A stretch of DNA of 64,000 nt, from positions 1 to 64,000 of the forward strand of contig JBBAKM010000004.1 in the NCBI GenBank assembly GCA_040403495.1. Direction: 5' to 3'. Positions 51,766 to 59,941 of this stretch are shown in pieces. The position numbers and the translations under genes are program-made. How positions within the stretch are numbered: position 1 is the stretch's first letter; each line of letters opens with the position of its first letter. The notes beneath the pieces were generated by a model, which did no database searches, was not told the DNA's origin, and saw only the letters and a program-made list of their open reading frames with translations. This DNA comes from JABMMZ01 sp040403495. GTDB lineage: Bacteria > Bacteroidota > Bacteroidia > NS11-12g > UBA955.

Positions 51766-54672
51766 ATGTTTTATAAATCTCTTTTTATTTTTACTTTCTT
51801 TGTTTTTACAAGTACACAAGCCCAATCTTGGCTTCAGTCTGCCGATTCAAGCGCTAGTTTTTTCGAAATTCAGAATAAATTTTACACCTACTGGAATCAA
51901 CGCCCTATGGAAAAAGGGGCAGGATATACCGTTTTTAAAAGATGGGAATGGTTTTGGGAAACTAGGGTAGGTCAGTCGGGTCAATTCCCTAATCCTAATC
52001 ATGACAGGTTGGAATGGAATAAATTCGACCAAAATAGTACCAAAAGAAACAGTAGCAAAAGCTGGAGAAGTATCGGTCCGTTTACCACTCCAAGTGGATA
52101 CCATGGTTTGGGTAGAATTAATTGTGTGGCATTTCACCCAAGCGATAAATTTACATTTTGGGTTGGTACACCCGGCGGTGGAATTTGGAAAACGGATGAC
52201 ATGGGTTTTACGTGGACTACCACATCGGATAAAAATCCTGTTCTTGGTGTTAGTAGTATCGCTATTCATCCTACTGTGCCTGACACCATGTATATAGCAA
52301 CCGGCGATGGTGACCGAGGTAGTTTGTCGGGCATGACCGGTGGTGCAAGAGGAGATAGTAAAAGTGTTGGTGTGTTAATGTCTGCTGATGGAGGTAAAAC
52401 TTGGAAAACAACAGGACTGAATTGGCAAATAAACCAATCTTTCTTGATAAGAACGCTTATAATGAATCCAAAAAAACCATGGATTTTACATTGTGCAACT
52501 TCAGATGGAATCTACAGAACTCTTAATGCAGGAAAAACGTGGACAAGAGCAATTACGGGTTACTACATGGATATTGAATTTAAACCAAACAATCCAAATG
52601 TTATTTTTGCAACTTCATTCGATTTGAATGGGAATGTCCGAATTTATAGGTCATTGAATGGTGGTGCGAATTATACATCGTTAAGAACTATTTCTAATGG
52701 GTCTAGAATAAAAATTGCTACAACAGCAGCAAACCCTAACAAAGTGCATTTTTTGGTGGCTCACAAAACGGGTGGAGGTTTAGAAGGGCTGTATGAAACC
52801 CTTGACAGTGGAAATACAATAGCAGTGAAGTTTAATACAAGTAACTTGCTGTCAAATAAATATGACGGAAGTGGAACCACCGGACAAGGATGGTATGACT
52901 TGGCTTATGCTATTGCGCCTAACAATGAAAATATAGCCTTTTTGGGTGGTGTAAATACATGGAAATCAACCAATGGTGGCAGCAATTGGACACTCAATAA
53001 TTTTTGGACAGGTTATGAGCCATTTAATCCAGATCAAGTTAATGTTGTTCATGCAGATAAACATTTTTTAATGTATCACCCTTTAGATAATTCCTTGTTA
53101 TTTGAATGTAATGATGGAGGCATTTACATGTCTTCTAATGCGGGTTCCTCTTGGACCGATATAACAGGGAATATGGCCATTACTCAGTTTTACAGAATTG
53201 GTTATACCGAATCAGATTCTTCTTTGATAATAGGTGGAACCCAAGACAATGGTGCAAGGGTATTTAGAGACGAAGAATGGTATGAAGCAACAGGTGGTGA
53301 TGGTATGGAATGTGCCATTGATTATAATAATTCTGACATCATATACTCTTCTTATGCATACGGAAGATTGTACAGAAGCGATGATGGATTCCTTTCAGGA
53401 AATTATTCCACCATATCAGATAATATTCCCGAAGCAGGATCAGGTGCTTGGGTTACGCCATTTTTAATCGACCCTAATGAGCCTTCAAAATTATATGCAG
53501 CCTATAAAACAGTATATATATCAAATGATTACGGTGATACTTGGGATGATATTTTTTCAAGTGTTACCAATAATTCTTTACTCAGAAATATAGCTGTTGC
53601 CAAAGGAGACAGTCGCTATATTTATGTAGGTGATTACTACAATATTTGGAAAACAGACAACGGCGGAACCACTTGGACCAAAATAGTATCTTCGTCCCCA
53701 CAACCCATCACCATGATAAAAGCGCATCCAAGTAATCATAATATTATTTATTACACACTTTCTTCATACAGTGCTGGTAATAAGGTGATTAAATTTAATA
53801 GTTCCATGCCAATTGGTTCTCAAAGAGAGAATATTTCTAGTAATTTACCCAATATCAGTGTCAATTGTATCCAATTGTCCGCTGCCAAAAACGAAGCCAT
53901 GTACATTGGGACTGACTTAGGGGTGTTTTATAGGGATTCTTCAAGTAACAGTTGGGAAGTTTTGAATGGTAATTTGCCTAATGTTGTCGTTACAGATATT
54001 GAGGTAAATATGACCCAAAATAAATTAGTGGCAGCTACCTACGGAAGAGGAATTTGGCAAACCAATTTGTTGGATGAGGAATTGGCAAAAGTGGTTAGTT
54101 TAAATCCAGCACAGTTAAGTATAAACAATTCGATTGCAAGCAAACCGGTAATTAATTATAATAAACCGATAGTCAAAGGAATTGGAACCATTGTTATTAA
54201 AGAAAACGATGAAATTGTATCCATATTGAATGTAGATTCGAGCGCTGTAAGTATCAATGGAACTCAAGTTGAAATAAATCCGGGTGTTCAATTCAAGTTA
54301 AGTTCAACAGTGGATATAGAAATTCCTAATGGAACTTTTGTGGATTTGTTGGGATACAATGTGCTTGCAATGGCTAAAAATGCTTGGCAATTTAATATTG
54401 AAGCCTTTGTGTCAATTGAGGATTTAAAAAATGACCAATCTTTCAAGCTGTTTCCAAACCCTGTTCATCAATTGTTAAATGTGAGTATTAATAATGATTG
54501 GATTCATTCTGAATATGAAATTTTTGATTTTACAGGCAAACTGATTGAAAAAGGAGAATTTAATGCGTTGCAAAATGAAGTAGTTACATCTACTTATCAA
54601 TCAGGGTTATACAGCTTGAAGATGAGTAAAGGGCAACAAGTGAAGACGCAATATTTTATCGTCAATCACTAA
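51766..54672 (+). CDS. Sortilin/BNR-type beta-propeller protein with T9SS sorting domain
   Basis: A 968-residue surface or secreted protein. The signal peptide covers about residues 1-19. Residues about 100-770 contain many sortilin/BNR-type propeller repeats with Asp-box-like units (GKTWKTT, GKTWTRA, GGSNWTL, GSSWTDI, YGDTWDDI, GGTTWTKI), each following a strand, as in VPS10/sialidase-like propellers. An additional strand domain occupies about 780-880. The last 80 residues are a T9SS type A sorting domain (FKLFPNPVHQLLNVS). The pattern fits adhesion or glycan/protein binding; no catalytic motif for a glycosidase was recognised. Confidence 0.92.
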   Translation: MFYKSLFIFTFFVFTSTQAQSWLQSADSSASFFEIQNKFYTYWNQRPMEKGAGYTVFKRWEWFWETRVGQSGQFPNPNHDRLEWNKFDQNSTKRNSSKSWRSIGPFTTPSGYHGLGRINCVAFHPSDKFTFWVGTPGGGIWKTDDMGFTWTTTSDKNPVLGVSSIAIHPTVPDTMYIATGDGDRGSLSGMTGGARGDSKSVGVLMSADGGKTWKTTGLNWQINQSFLIRTLIMNPKKPWILHCATSDGIYRTLNAGKTWTRAITGYYMDIEFKPNNPNVIFATSFDLNGNVRIYRSLNGGANYTSLRTISNGSRIKIATTAANPNKVHFLVAHKTGGGLEGLYETLDSGNTIAVKFNTSNLLSNKYDGSGTTGQGWYDLAYAIAPNNENIAFLGGVNTWKSTNGGSNWTLNNFWTGYEPFNPDQVNVVHADKHFLMYHPLDNSLLFECNDGGIYMSSNAGSSWTDITGNMAITQFYRIGYTESDSSLIIGGTQDNGARVFRDEEWYEATGGDGMECAIDYNNSDIIYSSYAYGRLYRSDDGFLSGNYSTISDNIPEAGSGAWVTPFLIDPNEPSKLYAAYKTVYISNDYGDTWDDIFSSVTNNSLLRNIAVAKGDSRYIYVGDYYNIWKTDNGGTTWTKIVSSSPQPITMIKAHPSNHNIIYYTLSSYSAGNKVIKFNSSMPIGSQRENISSNLPNISVNCIQLSAAKNEAMYIGTDLGVFYRDSSSNSWEVLNGNLPNVVVTDIEVNMTQNKLVAATYGRGIWQTNLLDEELAKVVSLNPAQLSINNSIASKPVINYNKPIVKGIGTIVIKENDEIVSILNVDSSAVSINGTQVEINPGVQFKLSSTVDIEIPNGTFVDLLGYNVLAMAKNAWQFNIEAFVSIEDLKNDQSFKLFPNPVHQLLNVSINNDWIHSEYEIFDFTGKLIEKGEFNALQNEVVTSTYQSGLYSLKMSKGQQVKTQYFIVNH

Positions 54673-54751
54673 AAATCCATTTAAGTAAACAGTATTAAGT
54701 TGCTGTGGATTTCATTCGTTATTCAAACTGACATAATTCAGTTACTTGGGT

Positions 54752-54759
54752 TAATTTTG
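54752..54759 (+). promoter_or_regulatory. ftsK: -7 box TAATTTTG before ftsK
   Basis: Exact TAnnTTTG match 17 nt before the ATG at 54777; no well-spaced -33 element. The expected leader is about 10 nt. Confidence 0.4.
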
Positions 54760-54776
54760 CCTTTTAACCCCTTTCC

Positions 54777-57326
54777 ATGGCATTTAAGAACAAAAACACA
54801 TTTAGAAATGCTGCTGATGACTTTCAGCCAGAGGAGTCTGCTAAAAAAAGTCGTGTCAAAGGAAACTATTTTTCGTGGTTGAAAGACGAGAAAACCGCCA
54901 GAGTAATAGGTGCCTTTTTTGTGCTCTTTTCATTGTTTTTGTTCATGTCTTTTATTTCTCATATTGTCAATTTATGGGGATTCGAAACCGATCAAGATTT
55001 ATTGCTCTCTAATAGTTGGCAGTGGTACAAAACCAATAATCCCAAAGGTGCAGTTAACATGATGGGTTATTTGGGGGCATGGTTTAGCCACTTGTTTATT
55101 CACAAATGGTTTGGAGTTGCCTCTTTTGTGTGGCTATTAACTTTTTTTACATTGGGTACCAAAATGTTGTTCAATTGGCAATTGTATCCATTGTTAAAAA
55201 CATTAAGATATTCCTTTTTCATCGTTATTTGGGTGTCAATGTTAATGGGTTTCTTGTTCTATAAACACAGCTTGTTTATGGGTGGTGGATTTGGTTATTA
55301 CGGCGTGTCATGGTTGAGCTCATTGTTCGGTAAGTTAGGCGTTGTTCTGTTCTTGTTGTTGTATGCTTTTATGTTTGCAACTATTGTTTACAATTTAGAT
55401 TTTAAATCAATTAAAAGAAGTAGTTTAATAGATGACAAGGAATCAAACACACCGGGTGTGCCGTTTTCTGAACATGAATTGGAAGCAGAGTCTATCAAAA
55501 ATGAATTTTTAAATCAAGATTCCCCATTTGATGTAACGGCTAGTGAAATAGAAGAAGAGGATGAAGGTATAGAACTAATAACGATTAATCAAACACCTGA
55601 AATAAAAGAAGAAATAGAACTCGAGGAAATGATGAATCCTCAAGTTGTTAGTTTTGATGTAAACAATACCCCTAAACCAATTTCGAAAACTCAACCGAAT
55701 TTTGAACTTAAAATAGAAGCACCGCAAGAGGAAGAATTAGTAATTGTTCAACCTGTAAGCGAACCTGTATTGGATACATCAAATTCTGTCGCTCCTATTA
55801 CAGCTTCTTTTGGTGATGATTCTCAGTACGACCCACGTTTAGATTTGGCGGGTTATCAAATGCCAACCATAGATTTATTGCAGGACTATGAAGTGGCCAA
55901 AACAGAGATAGACAGAACAGAACTTGAGCACAGTAAAAACCTAATCATTGAAACACTCAAAAACTACAACATTGGTATTTCTGAGATTAAGGCAAACATA
56001 GGTCCTACGGTAACTTTATACGAAATAATTCCTGCACCGGGGGTTAAAATTTCGAGAATTAAAAATCTGGAAGACGATATAGCGCTCAGTTTGGCAGCTT
56101 TGGGAATTCGTATTATTGCCCCTATTCCCGGAAAAGGAACCATAGGGATAGAAGTGCCGAACAAAAAGCCCGAAATGGTCCCTATGAAATCCATGGTGGC
56201 AAGTAAAAAGTTTCAAGAGTGTGCTTATGAGTTGCCTGTAATATTAGGAAAAACAATATCTAATGAAATTTATATAGCAGATTTAGCCAAAATGCCGCAT
56301 TTGTTGTGTGCTGGAGCCACAGGTCAAGGTAAGTCTGTGGGTCTTAATACCATTATTTGTTCGCTGTTGTACAAAAAACATCCTTCCGAATTAAAATTTG
56401 TATTAATCGATCCTAAAAAAGTTGAGTTAACACTTTATAACAAAATTGAAAGACATTTCTTAGCCAAATTGCCTGGAGATGGAGATGCTATTATTACTGA
56501 TACCAAATTGGTGACCAATACATTGAATTCATTGTGTATGGAAATGGATGAGCGTTACGATTTGTTGAAATCGGCGGGTAAGCGTAATATCATTGAGTAC
56601 AATACGAAGTTCAAAGAAAGAAAATTATTACCAACAGAAGGGCATCGTTTTTTGCCATACATAGTGGTAGTGATAGACGAGGTTGCCGATTTAATGATGA
56701 CCGCAGGTAGGGAAGTAGAAACGCCAATTGCTAGGTTAGCTCAGTTGGCTAGGGCAGTAGGTATTCACGTTATTTTGGCAACACAAAGGCCATCAGTAAA
56801 TATTATTACAGGTACTATCAAAGCGAATTTCCCTGCGCGATTAGCTTTTAGAGTCACCTCCAAAATAGATTCTCGTACGATTTTAGACAGCAATGGTGCC
56901 GACCAACTGATAGGAAAGGGAGATATGTTGTTTAGTACAGGCAACGATTTATTGCGATTGCAATGTCCATTTGTTGACACCCCTGAGGTGGAACGTATTA
57001 CAGAATTTATAGGAAATCAAAGAGGATATAGTAGTGCCATGATATTGCCTGAGTTTAGGGGCGATGAAGACGGTGGTGCAAGAGATGATTTCGATCCTAA
57101 TGACCGTGATGCTTTGTTTGAAGAAGCAGCCAGATTAATAGTTCAAACCCAACAAGGCAGTACCTCATTAATTCAAAGAAAATTGAAATTGGGCTACAAC
57201 AGGGCAGGTCGTTTGATTGATCAATTAGAACAAGCAGGCATAGTGGGTCATTTTGAAGGGGCCAAAGCCAGAAAGGTATTAATACCAGACGAAGCCAGCT
57301 TAGATCAGTTTTTGGATAATATGTAG
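54777..57326 (+). CDS. ftsK: DNA translocase FtsK
   Basis: An 849-residue septal DNA pump that clears chromosome dimers during division. Four membrane helices lie in about residues 44-210, followed by an acidic/Pro-rich linker to about 350. The motor domain has the alpha segment (GPTVTLYEIIPAPGVKI), Walker A CAGATGQGKSVGLNT near 512 and Walker B YIVVVIDEVADLMM near 628. The C-terminal gamma domain (winged helix, GSTSLIQRKLKLGYNRAGR near 799-817) reads polar DNA motifs and contacts XerD. The linker is short for FtsK, but all domains are complete. Confidence 0.97.
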   Translation: MAFKNKNTFRNAADDFQPEESAKKSRVKGNYFSWLKDEKTARVIGAFFVLFSLFLFMSFISHIVNLWGFETDQDLLLSNSWQWYKTNNPKGAVNMMGYLGAWFSHLFIHKWFGVASFVWLLTFFTLGTKMLFNWQLYPLLKTLRYSFFIVIWVSMLMGFLFYKHSLFMGGGFGYYGVSWLSSLFGKLGVVLFLLLYAFMFATIVYNLDFKSIKRSSLIDDKESNTPGVPFSEHELEAESIKNEFLNQDSPFDVTASEIEEEDEGIELITINQTPEIKEEIELEEMMNPQVVSFDVNNTPKPISKTQPNFELKIEAPQEEELVIVQPVSEPVLDTSNSVAPITASFGDDSQYDPRLDLAGYQMPTIDLLQDYEVAKTEIDRTELEHSKNLIIETLKNYNIGISEIKANIGPTVTLYEIIPAPGVKISRIKNLEDDIALSLAALGIRIIAPIPGKGTIGIEVPNKKPEMVPMKSMVASKKFQECAYELPVILGKTISNEIYIADLAKMPHLLCAGATGQGKSVGLNTIICSLLYKKHPSELKFVLIDPKKVELTLYNKIERHFLAKLPGDGDAIITDTKLVTNTLNSLCMEMDERYDLLKSAGKRNIIEYNTKFKERKLLPTEGHRFLPYIVVVIDEVADLMMTAGREVETPIARLAQLARAVGIHVILATQRPSVNIITGTIKANFPARLAFRVTSKIDSRTILDSNGADQLIGKGDMLFSTGNDLLRLQCPFVDTPEVERITEFIGNQRGYSSAMILPEFRGDEDGGARDDFDPNDRDALFEEAARLIVQTQQGSTSLIQRKLKLGYNRAGRLIDQLEQAGIVGHFEGAKARKVLIPDEASLDQFLDNM

Positions 57327-57453
57327 AACCGAATTAGTATTTAGTTCTAAATGCGATAGAGGTTATTAAAATATAATACTTTTGGTGTTAAAATGGTGGA
57401 GCGATTAGTTTAAAATATTTACTTGTATTTATTCGTAAATACATAATAGCATT

Positions 57454-57840
57454 TTATGCCCATTCTTGTCTAATCTTATATTTCTTAATTATATTATCTT
57501 TAGTAATTAGGGTCAAGTTTTCTGTTAGTGCTTGAGAAACAATTAGTCTATCAAATGGGTCGCTGTGATGACTTGGTAATTTTGAAAGAGTTAGTAAATG
57601 GTCATTCGAAATTTGTATTATCTCGATTTGGTTACGTTCGGTATATTCAAACAATTCTTCTAAAGAAATATCTAATGTCAATTTCCCAATTTGATGTTTA
57701 ATTGTAATTTCCCAGAAACTTGCTATACTCAAGAAACAATGTTCATTAATGTCTTTTATTTTGGTTTTAATGCTTTCAGGAAGTTGCTTGTCGCCAGCAA
57801 CAAACCATAGGAAAGTATGCGTATCAAGAAGATATGCCAT
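57454..57840 (-). CDS. PIN-domain toxin, VapC-like
   Basis: A 128-residue PIN-domain ribonuclease of the VapC group. Acidic residues: Asp in LLDTHTFLWF near 6, Glu in SIASFWEITIK near 45, and Asp in HHSDPFDRLIVSQAL near 93 and 96 with TKDNIIKKY near 113. The subgroup with DTHxFLWF and HxDPFDRxLIAQA is a common chromosomal toxin type. It overlaps its antitoxin gene by 1 nt. Free VapC toxins usually cleave tRNA or rRNA; the target here is not known. Confidence 0.92.
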   Translation of the reverse strand: MAYLLDTHTFLWFVAGDKQLPESIKTKIKDINEHCFLSIASFWEITIKHQIGKLTLDISLEELFEYTERNQIEIIQISNDHLLTLSKLPSHHSDPFDRLIVSQALTENLTLITKDNIIKKYKIRQEWA

Positions 57841-58043
57841 TAAATATAGTCTTTAAAAATATCTAATGATTCATCAAAATCTTTGGCAAGCTTAATTTTG
57901 CCTTTAGCATATCCAAATTCCCTGAACTTTATTTTGTTCTTTTTCTTATTTTTCATTTTAAGAAACGCAACAAAGTCGGCAACTTCTTTTCGAAGTGAGA
58001 TTGGTAATGACTCAATTTCTATTTTAAGCGATGGGTTGGTCAT
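57840..58043 (-). CDS. Antitoxin of the VapC-like pair (DUF2281-type)
   Basis: A 67-residue protein whose N-terminal helical part (LPISLRKEVADFVAFLKMK near 13-31) resembles DUF2281-type antitoxins and whose C-terminus (FGYAKGKIKLAKDFDESLDIF) matches the toxin-wrapping tail found with this VapC subgroup (GxxKGxIxxxxDFDxPLxDF). The ATG at 58043 is chosen; an upstream alternative would add 20 hydrophobic residues of non-coding sequence. A -7 box lies 4 nt upstream. It is the first gene of the pair. Confidence 0.88.
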   Translation of the reverse strand: MTNPSLKIEIESLPISLRKEVADFVAFLKMKNKKKNKIKFREFGYAKGKIKLAKDFDESLDIFKDYI

Positions 58044-58047
58044 ACCA

Positions 58048-58055
58048 CAAATATA
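58048..58055 (-). promoter_or_regulatory. -7 box TATATTTG for the VapC-like pair
   Basis: Minus-strand TATATTTG ends four bases before the antitoxin ATG. A second possible box (TATTTTTG, 58056-58063) lies directly upstream. Either would give a leaderless or very short leader. Confidence 0.45.
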
Positions 58056-58173
58056 CAAAAATAATTTTAAAGTAAATAAGTATTTCCAAAATAATATCAT
58101 CAAAAACTTTAAGATTATGCTTCCGATATTTCCTGTGTTTGCTTTGTTTCAAATAACATATTTGGAAGAATAA

Positions 58174-58204
58174 TTTGTATTCAATTGAAAATACATTAAT
58201 TTTG
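58174..58204 (+). promoter_or_regulatory. TTTG-N19-TAATTTTG promoter of the UPF0175/DUF3368 pair
   Basis: TTTG at 58174-58177, 19 bp, then TAATTTTG at 58197-58204: a consensus Bacteroidota promoter. The ATG at 58210 begins 5 nt later. Confidence 0.7.
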
Positions 58205-58209
58205 AAACT

Positions 58210-58437
58210 ATGAAAACTTTGACAGTAAATATACCCGACAATTTAGATTTGACAAATCGGGAATTGCTCATGCTAGTTGCTTCAAAATTGTACGAACAAG
58301 GTAAATTATCTCTTGGACAAGCAGCTGATCTTGTTGGATTATCTAAGCGAACTTTTGCTGAGTTATTACATCAATACAATGTTTCTGTTTTCAATTTTCC
58401 GACATCAGATTTAATAAGTGATGTAAAGAATGCGTAA
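58210..58437 (+). CDS. UPF0175-family antitoxin
   Basis: A 75-residue helix-turn-helix-like protein of the UPF0175 family: LMLVASKLYEQGKLSLGQAA near 20-39, then DLVGLSKRTFAELL. Members pair with DUF3368 PIN-like toxins and act as antitoxins and likely autoregulators. The stop overlaps the toxin start by 8 nt. The frame is intact, while the toxin that follows is interrupted. Confidence 0.9.
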   Translation: MKTLTVNIPDNLDLTNRELLMLVASKLYEQGKLSLGQAADLVGLSKRTFAELLHQYNVSVFNFPTSDLISDVKNA

Positions 58438-58885
58438 GACCATTATCTCAGACACAAGTTGTTTAAATGTTTTGTCAAATATTGGTGAACTTGAATTGTT
58501 AAAAAAAGTATATGATCAAATTATAACAACCTCAGACATTGAAAATGAATTTGGAGAGGAATTGCCTGATTGGATAGTTGTTGAAAATGTAAAAGACCTA
58601 TCCACTCAAAAAGTATTAGAACTTCAGATAGATAAGGGAGAATCTAGTGCCATTTCATTGGCCTTGGAGTTGCCAGACAGCACTTTAATTTTAGATGATT
58701 ATAAAGCTAGAAAAATTGCTCAATAATTAGGTCTTAAAATTACAGGAACAATTGGAGTAATTGTAAAAGCTAAATTAAATGGGATTATCCCTTCAATAAA
58801 ACCTTACATTGAGAAAATAAAAGAAACAAATTTTAGAGTTTCTGATGAAATAGAAATTGAAGCTTTAAAACAGGCTGATGAGTAA
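58430..58885 (+). pseudogene. DUF3368 PIN-like toxin interrupted by an in-frame TAA
   Basis: The frame reads MRKTIISDTSCLNVLSNIGE (catalytic Asp in SDTS) through ALELPDSTLILDDYKARKIA and meets TAA at 58724-58726 after codon 98. The same frame continues with family-like sequence (LGLKITGTIGVIVKAKLNGI, then IPSIKPYIEKIKETNFRVSD) to a TAA at 58883-58885. In intact relatives the stop position carries a charged residue inside ARxxAxxLGLKITGT. A single base change explains it. The catalytic acids remain in the truncated 98-residue product, but the C-terminal strand/helix is lost, so the toxin is probably inactive. Sequencing error is possible. Confidence 0.82.
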
Positions 58886-59025
58886 GATTTAAAAATGACA
58901 GCTAAGTAGTTTGGCTGTTCAAATATAGCTTTTTTTGGATTTTCAAGTGTCTTATAATTACACTTAACATAATCTTATAAAAGGAATAAGATTGTATTTT
59001 AAAAATTACTTATTCTTGTAGTACA

Positions 59026-59286
59026 ATGAAAATTGATAAAACGGTTTTTGGTATGTATAAAAAAGTCGAAAAACCGAATGTCTTTAAATATTGGCAAACT
59101 AAAACGGTTAAAGAAAGACTTCTTGCAGTAGCCTATTTAAATAGTGTGGCATTTAATTACGATATCAATAATCCACCTAAAGTTGATAGAACGGTATTTT
59201 CTATTGAAAAAAGAGAGAAAAGAATAATTAATGATTTAAAATGGCAAAACAATCTTCAGCAAGACCTCTTGATATCAATGATTTAG
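59026..59286 (+). CDS. Small hypothetical protein
   Basis: No family confirmed. The 86-residue protein is rich in Lys and starts MKIDKTVFGMYKKVE, with FKYWQTKTVKERLLAVAYLN near 20-39 and KVDRTVFSIEKREK near 51. This IDKT...YW.TKT.ERL layout is similar to small proteins that I recall upstream of nucleotidyltransferase-type toxins in Bacteroidota; no such gene follows here. It lies in the toxin-antitoxin region, 140 bp after the broken toxin. The ATG follows a TATTCTTG sequence resembling a weak -7 box. Confidence 0.6.
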   Translation: MKIDKTVFGMYKKVEKPNVFKYWQTKTVKERLLAVAYLNSVAFNYDINNPPKVDRTVFSIEKREKRIINDLKWQNNLQQDLLISMI

Positions 59287-59362
59287 AAAATTTGAATTAA
59301 AATTTTTAATTAAAATTACATATTTTATTAGCTCTTTTTTAAATGTTAGCATCAAGTTAACC

Positions 59363-59434
59363 CTCCAAAAGTTAAGCTTTTTGGAGAGTTGATTATCCAA
59401 AAAGACAGATATTCGGAGAGTTGACTCTCCAAAA
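59363..59434. repeat. Cluster of inverted and direct repeats GGAGAGTTGA(C/T)T
   Basis: Direct copies at 59383-59402 and 59415-59434 match at 18 of 20 bases with a 32-bp offset (about three helical turns). The second is itself a palindrome (GGAGAGT-TG-ACTCTCC, 59415-59430). The first overlaps a hairpin CTCCAAAAG (59363-59371) / CTTTTTGGAG (59377-59386). It lies between the 3' ends of two converging genes, so a bidirectional transcript end or a protein site are both possible. Confidence 0.55.
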
Positions 59435-59480
59435 GTAGGGAATTTTGGATATTTGTTTTATTTTAATATTGTAACTTGTA

Positions 59481-59828
59481 TTACTTTATTTTATTGATAA
59501 GCTTTTGATTTTGATCTCTCAAGTATTTATTTTCTTCTTTCAATAGCTTAATTTCGTTTTCTTGAATCATTAATTGATGGATATATCCATAATTGTAATT
59601 AACTGAGTTTTCTGAATTATTGAAATTGTTAGTTACGTTATTGCTGAGAAGTTCATTAAAATCGATTTCATAAATTTTAGCAAATTTAATCAACTTAGAA
59701 ATATCTGGTTTAATTTTGCCAGTTTCAATTTTACTGTAATCTGATTGTTCAATTCCAAGCTCTGATGCAATTTTTTGCTGATCCCAACCTTTTTCTAGTC
59801 TTAATTTTTTTAGATTTTTGTGTATCAT
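59481..59828 (-). CDS. XRE-family HTH regulator with C-terminal coiled coil
   Basis: A 115-residue regulator. The HTH occupies residues 3-58 (KNLKKLRLEKGWDQQKIASE, GIEQSDYSKIETGKIKPDIS), followed by an Asn-rich spacer and a coiled coil (about 82-115, IQENEIKLLKEENKYLRDQN) for dimerisation. It is transcribed divergently from a DUF4249/TonB module across a 113-bp region that includes imperfect inverted repeats. A relic of its first codons, with the same leader, recurs at 63316-63489 before the second module, so it may control both. Confidence 0.88.
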   Translation of the reverse strand: MIHKNLKKLRLEKGWDQQKIASELGIEQSDYSKIETGKIKPDISKLIKFAKIYEIDFNELLSNNVTNNFNNSENSVNYNYGYIHQLMIQENEIKLLKEENKYLRDQNQKLINKIK

Positions 59829-59941
59829 TATTAATATATTTGTTTTATTTTTTTAGGAAATTATGAAGACTCAATAAATTTAATTATTTTCGATTCGTTA
59901 TTTTAAATATTGATTCAAACACTAATGAAAAAAACTCGCAT
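59807..59941 (+). repeat. Leader repeat of module 1 (HTH start plus about 105-bp leader)
   Basis: Comprises the first codons of the HTH gene (59807-59832) and the leader up to the TTG start at 59942. The part from about 59833 is nearly identical (two or three differences over 105 bp) to 63382-63487. It contains TATATTTG (59835-59842) as a possible -7 box, leaving a transcribed leader near 95 nt, and the inverted repeat TCAATA ... TATTGA around an AT-rich centre. Confidence 0.85.

Noticed and set aside
58430..58885. Programmed readthrough of the internal TAA in the DUF3368 gene
   Set aside because: No context for readthrough or selenocysteine/pyrrolysine use is visible; a simple nonsense mutation explains the frame.
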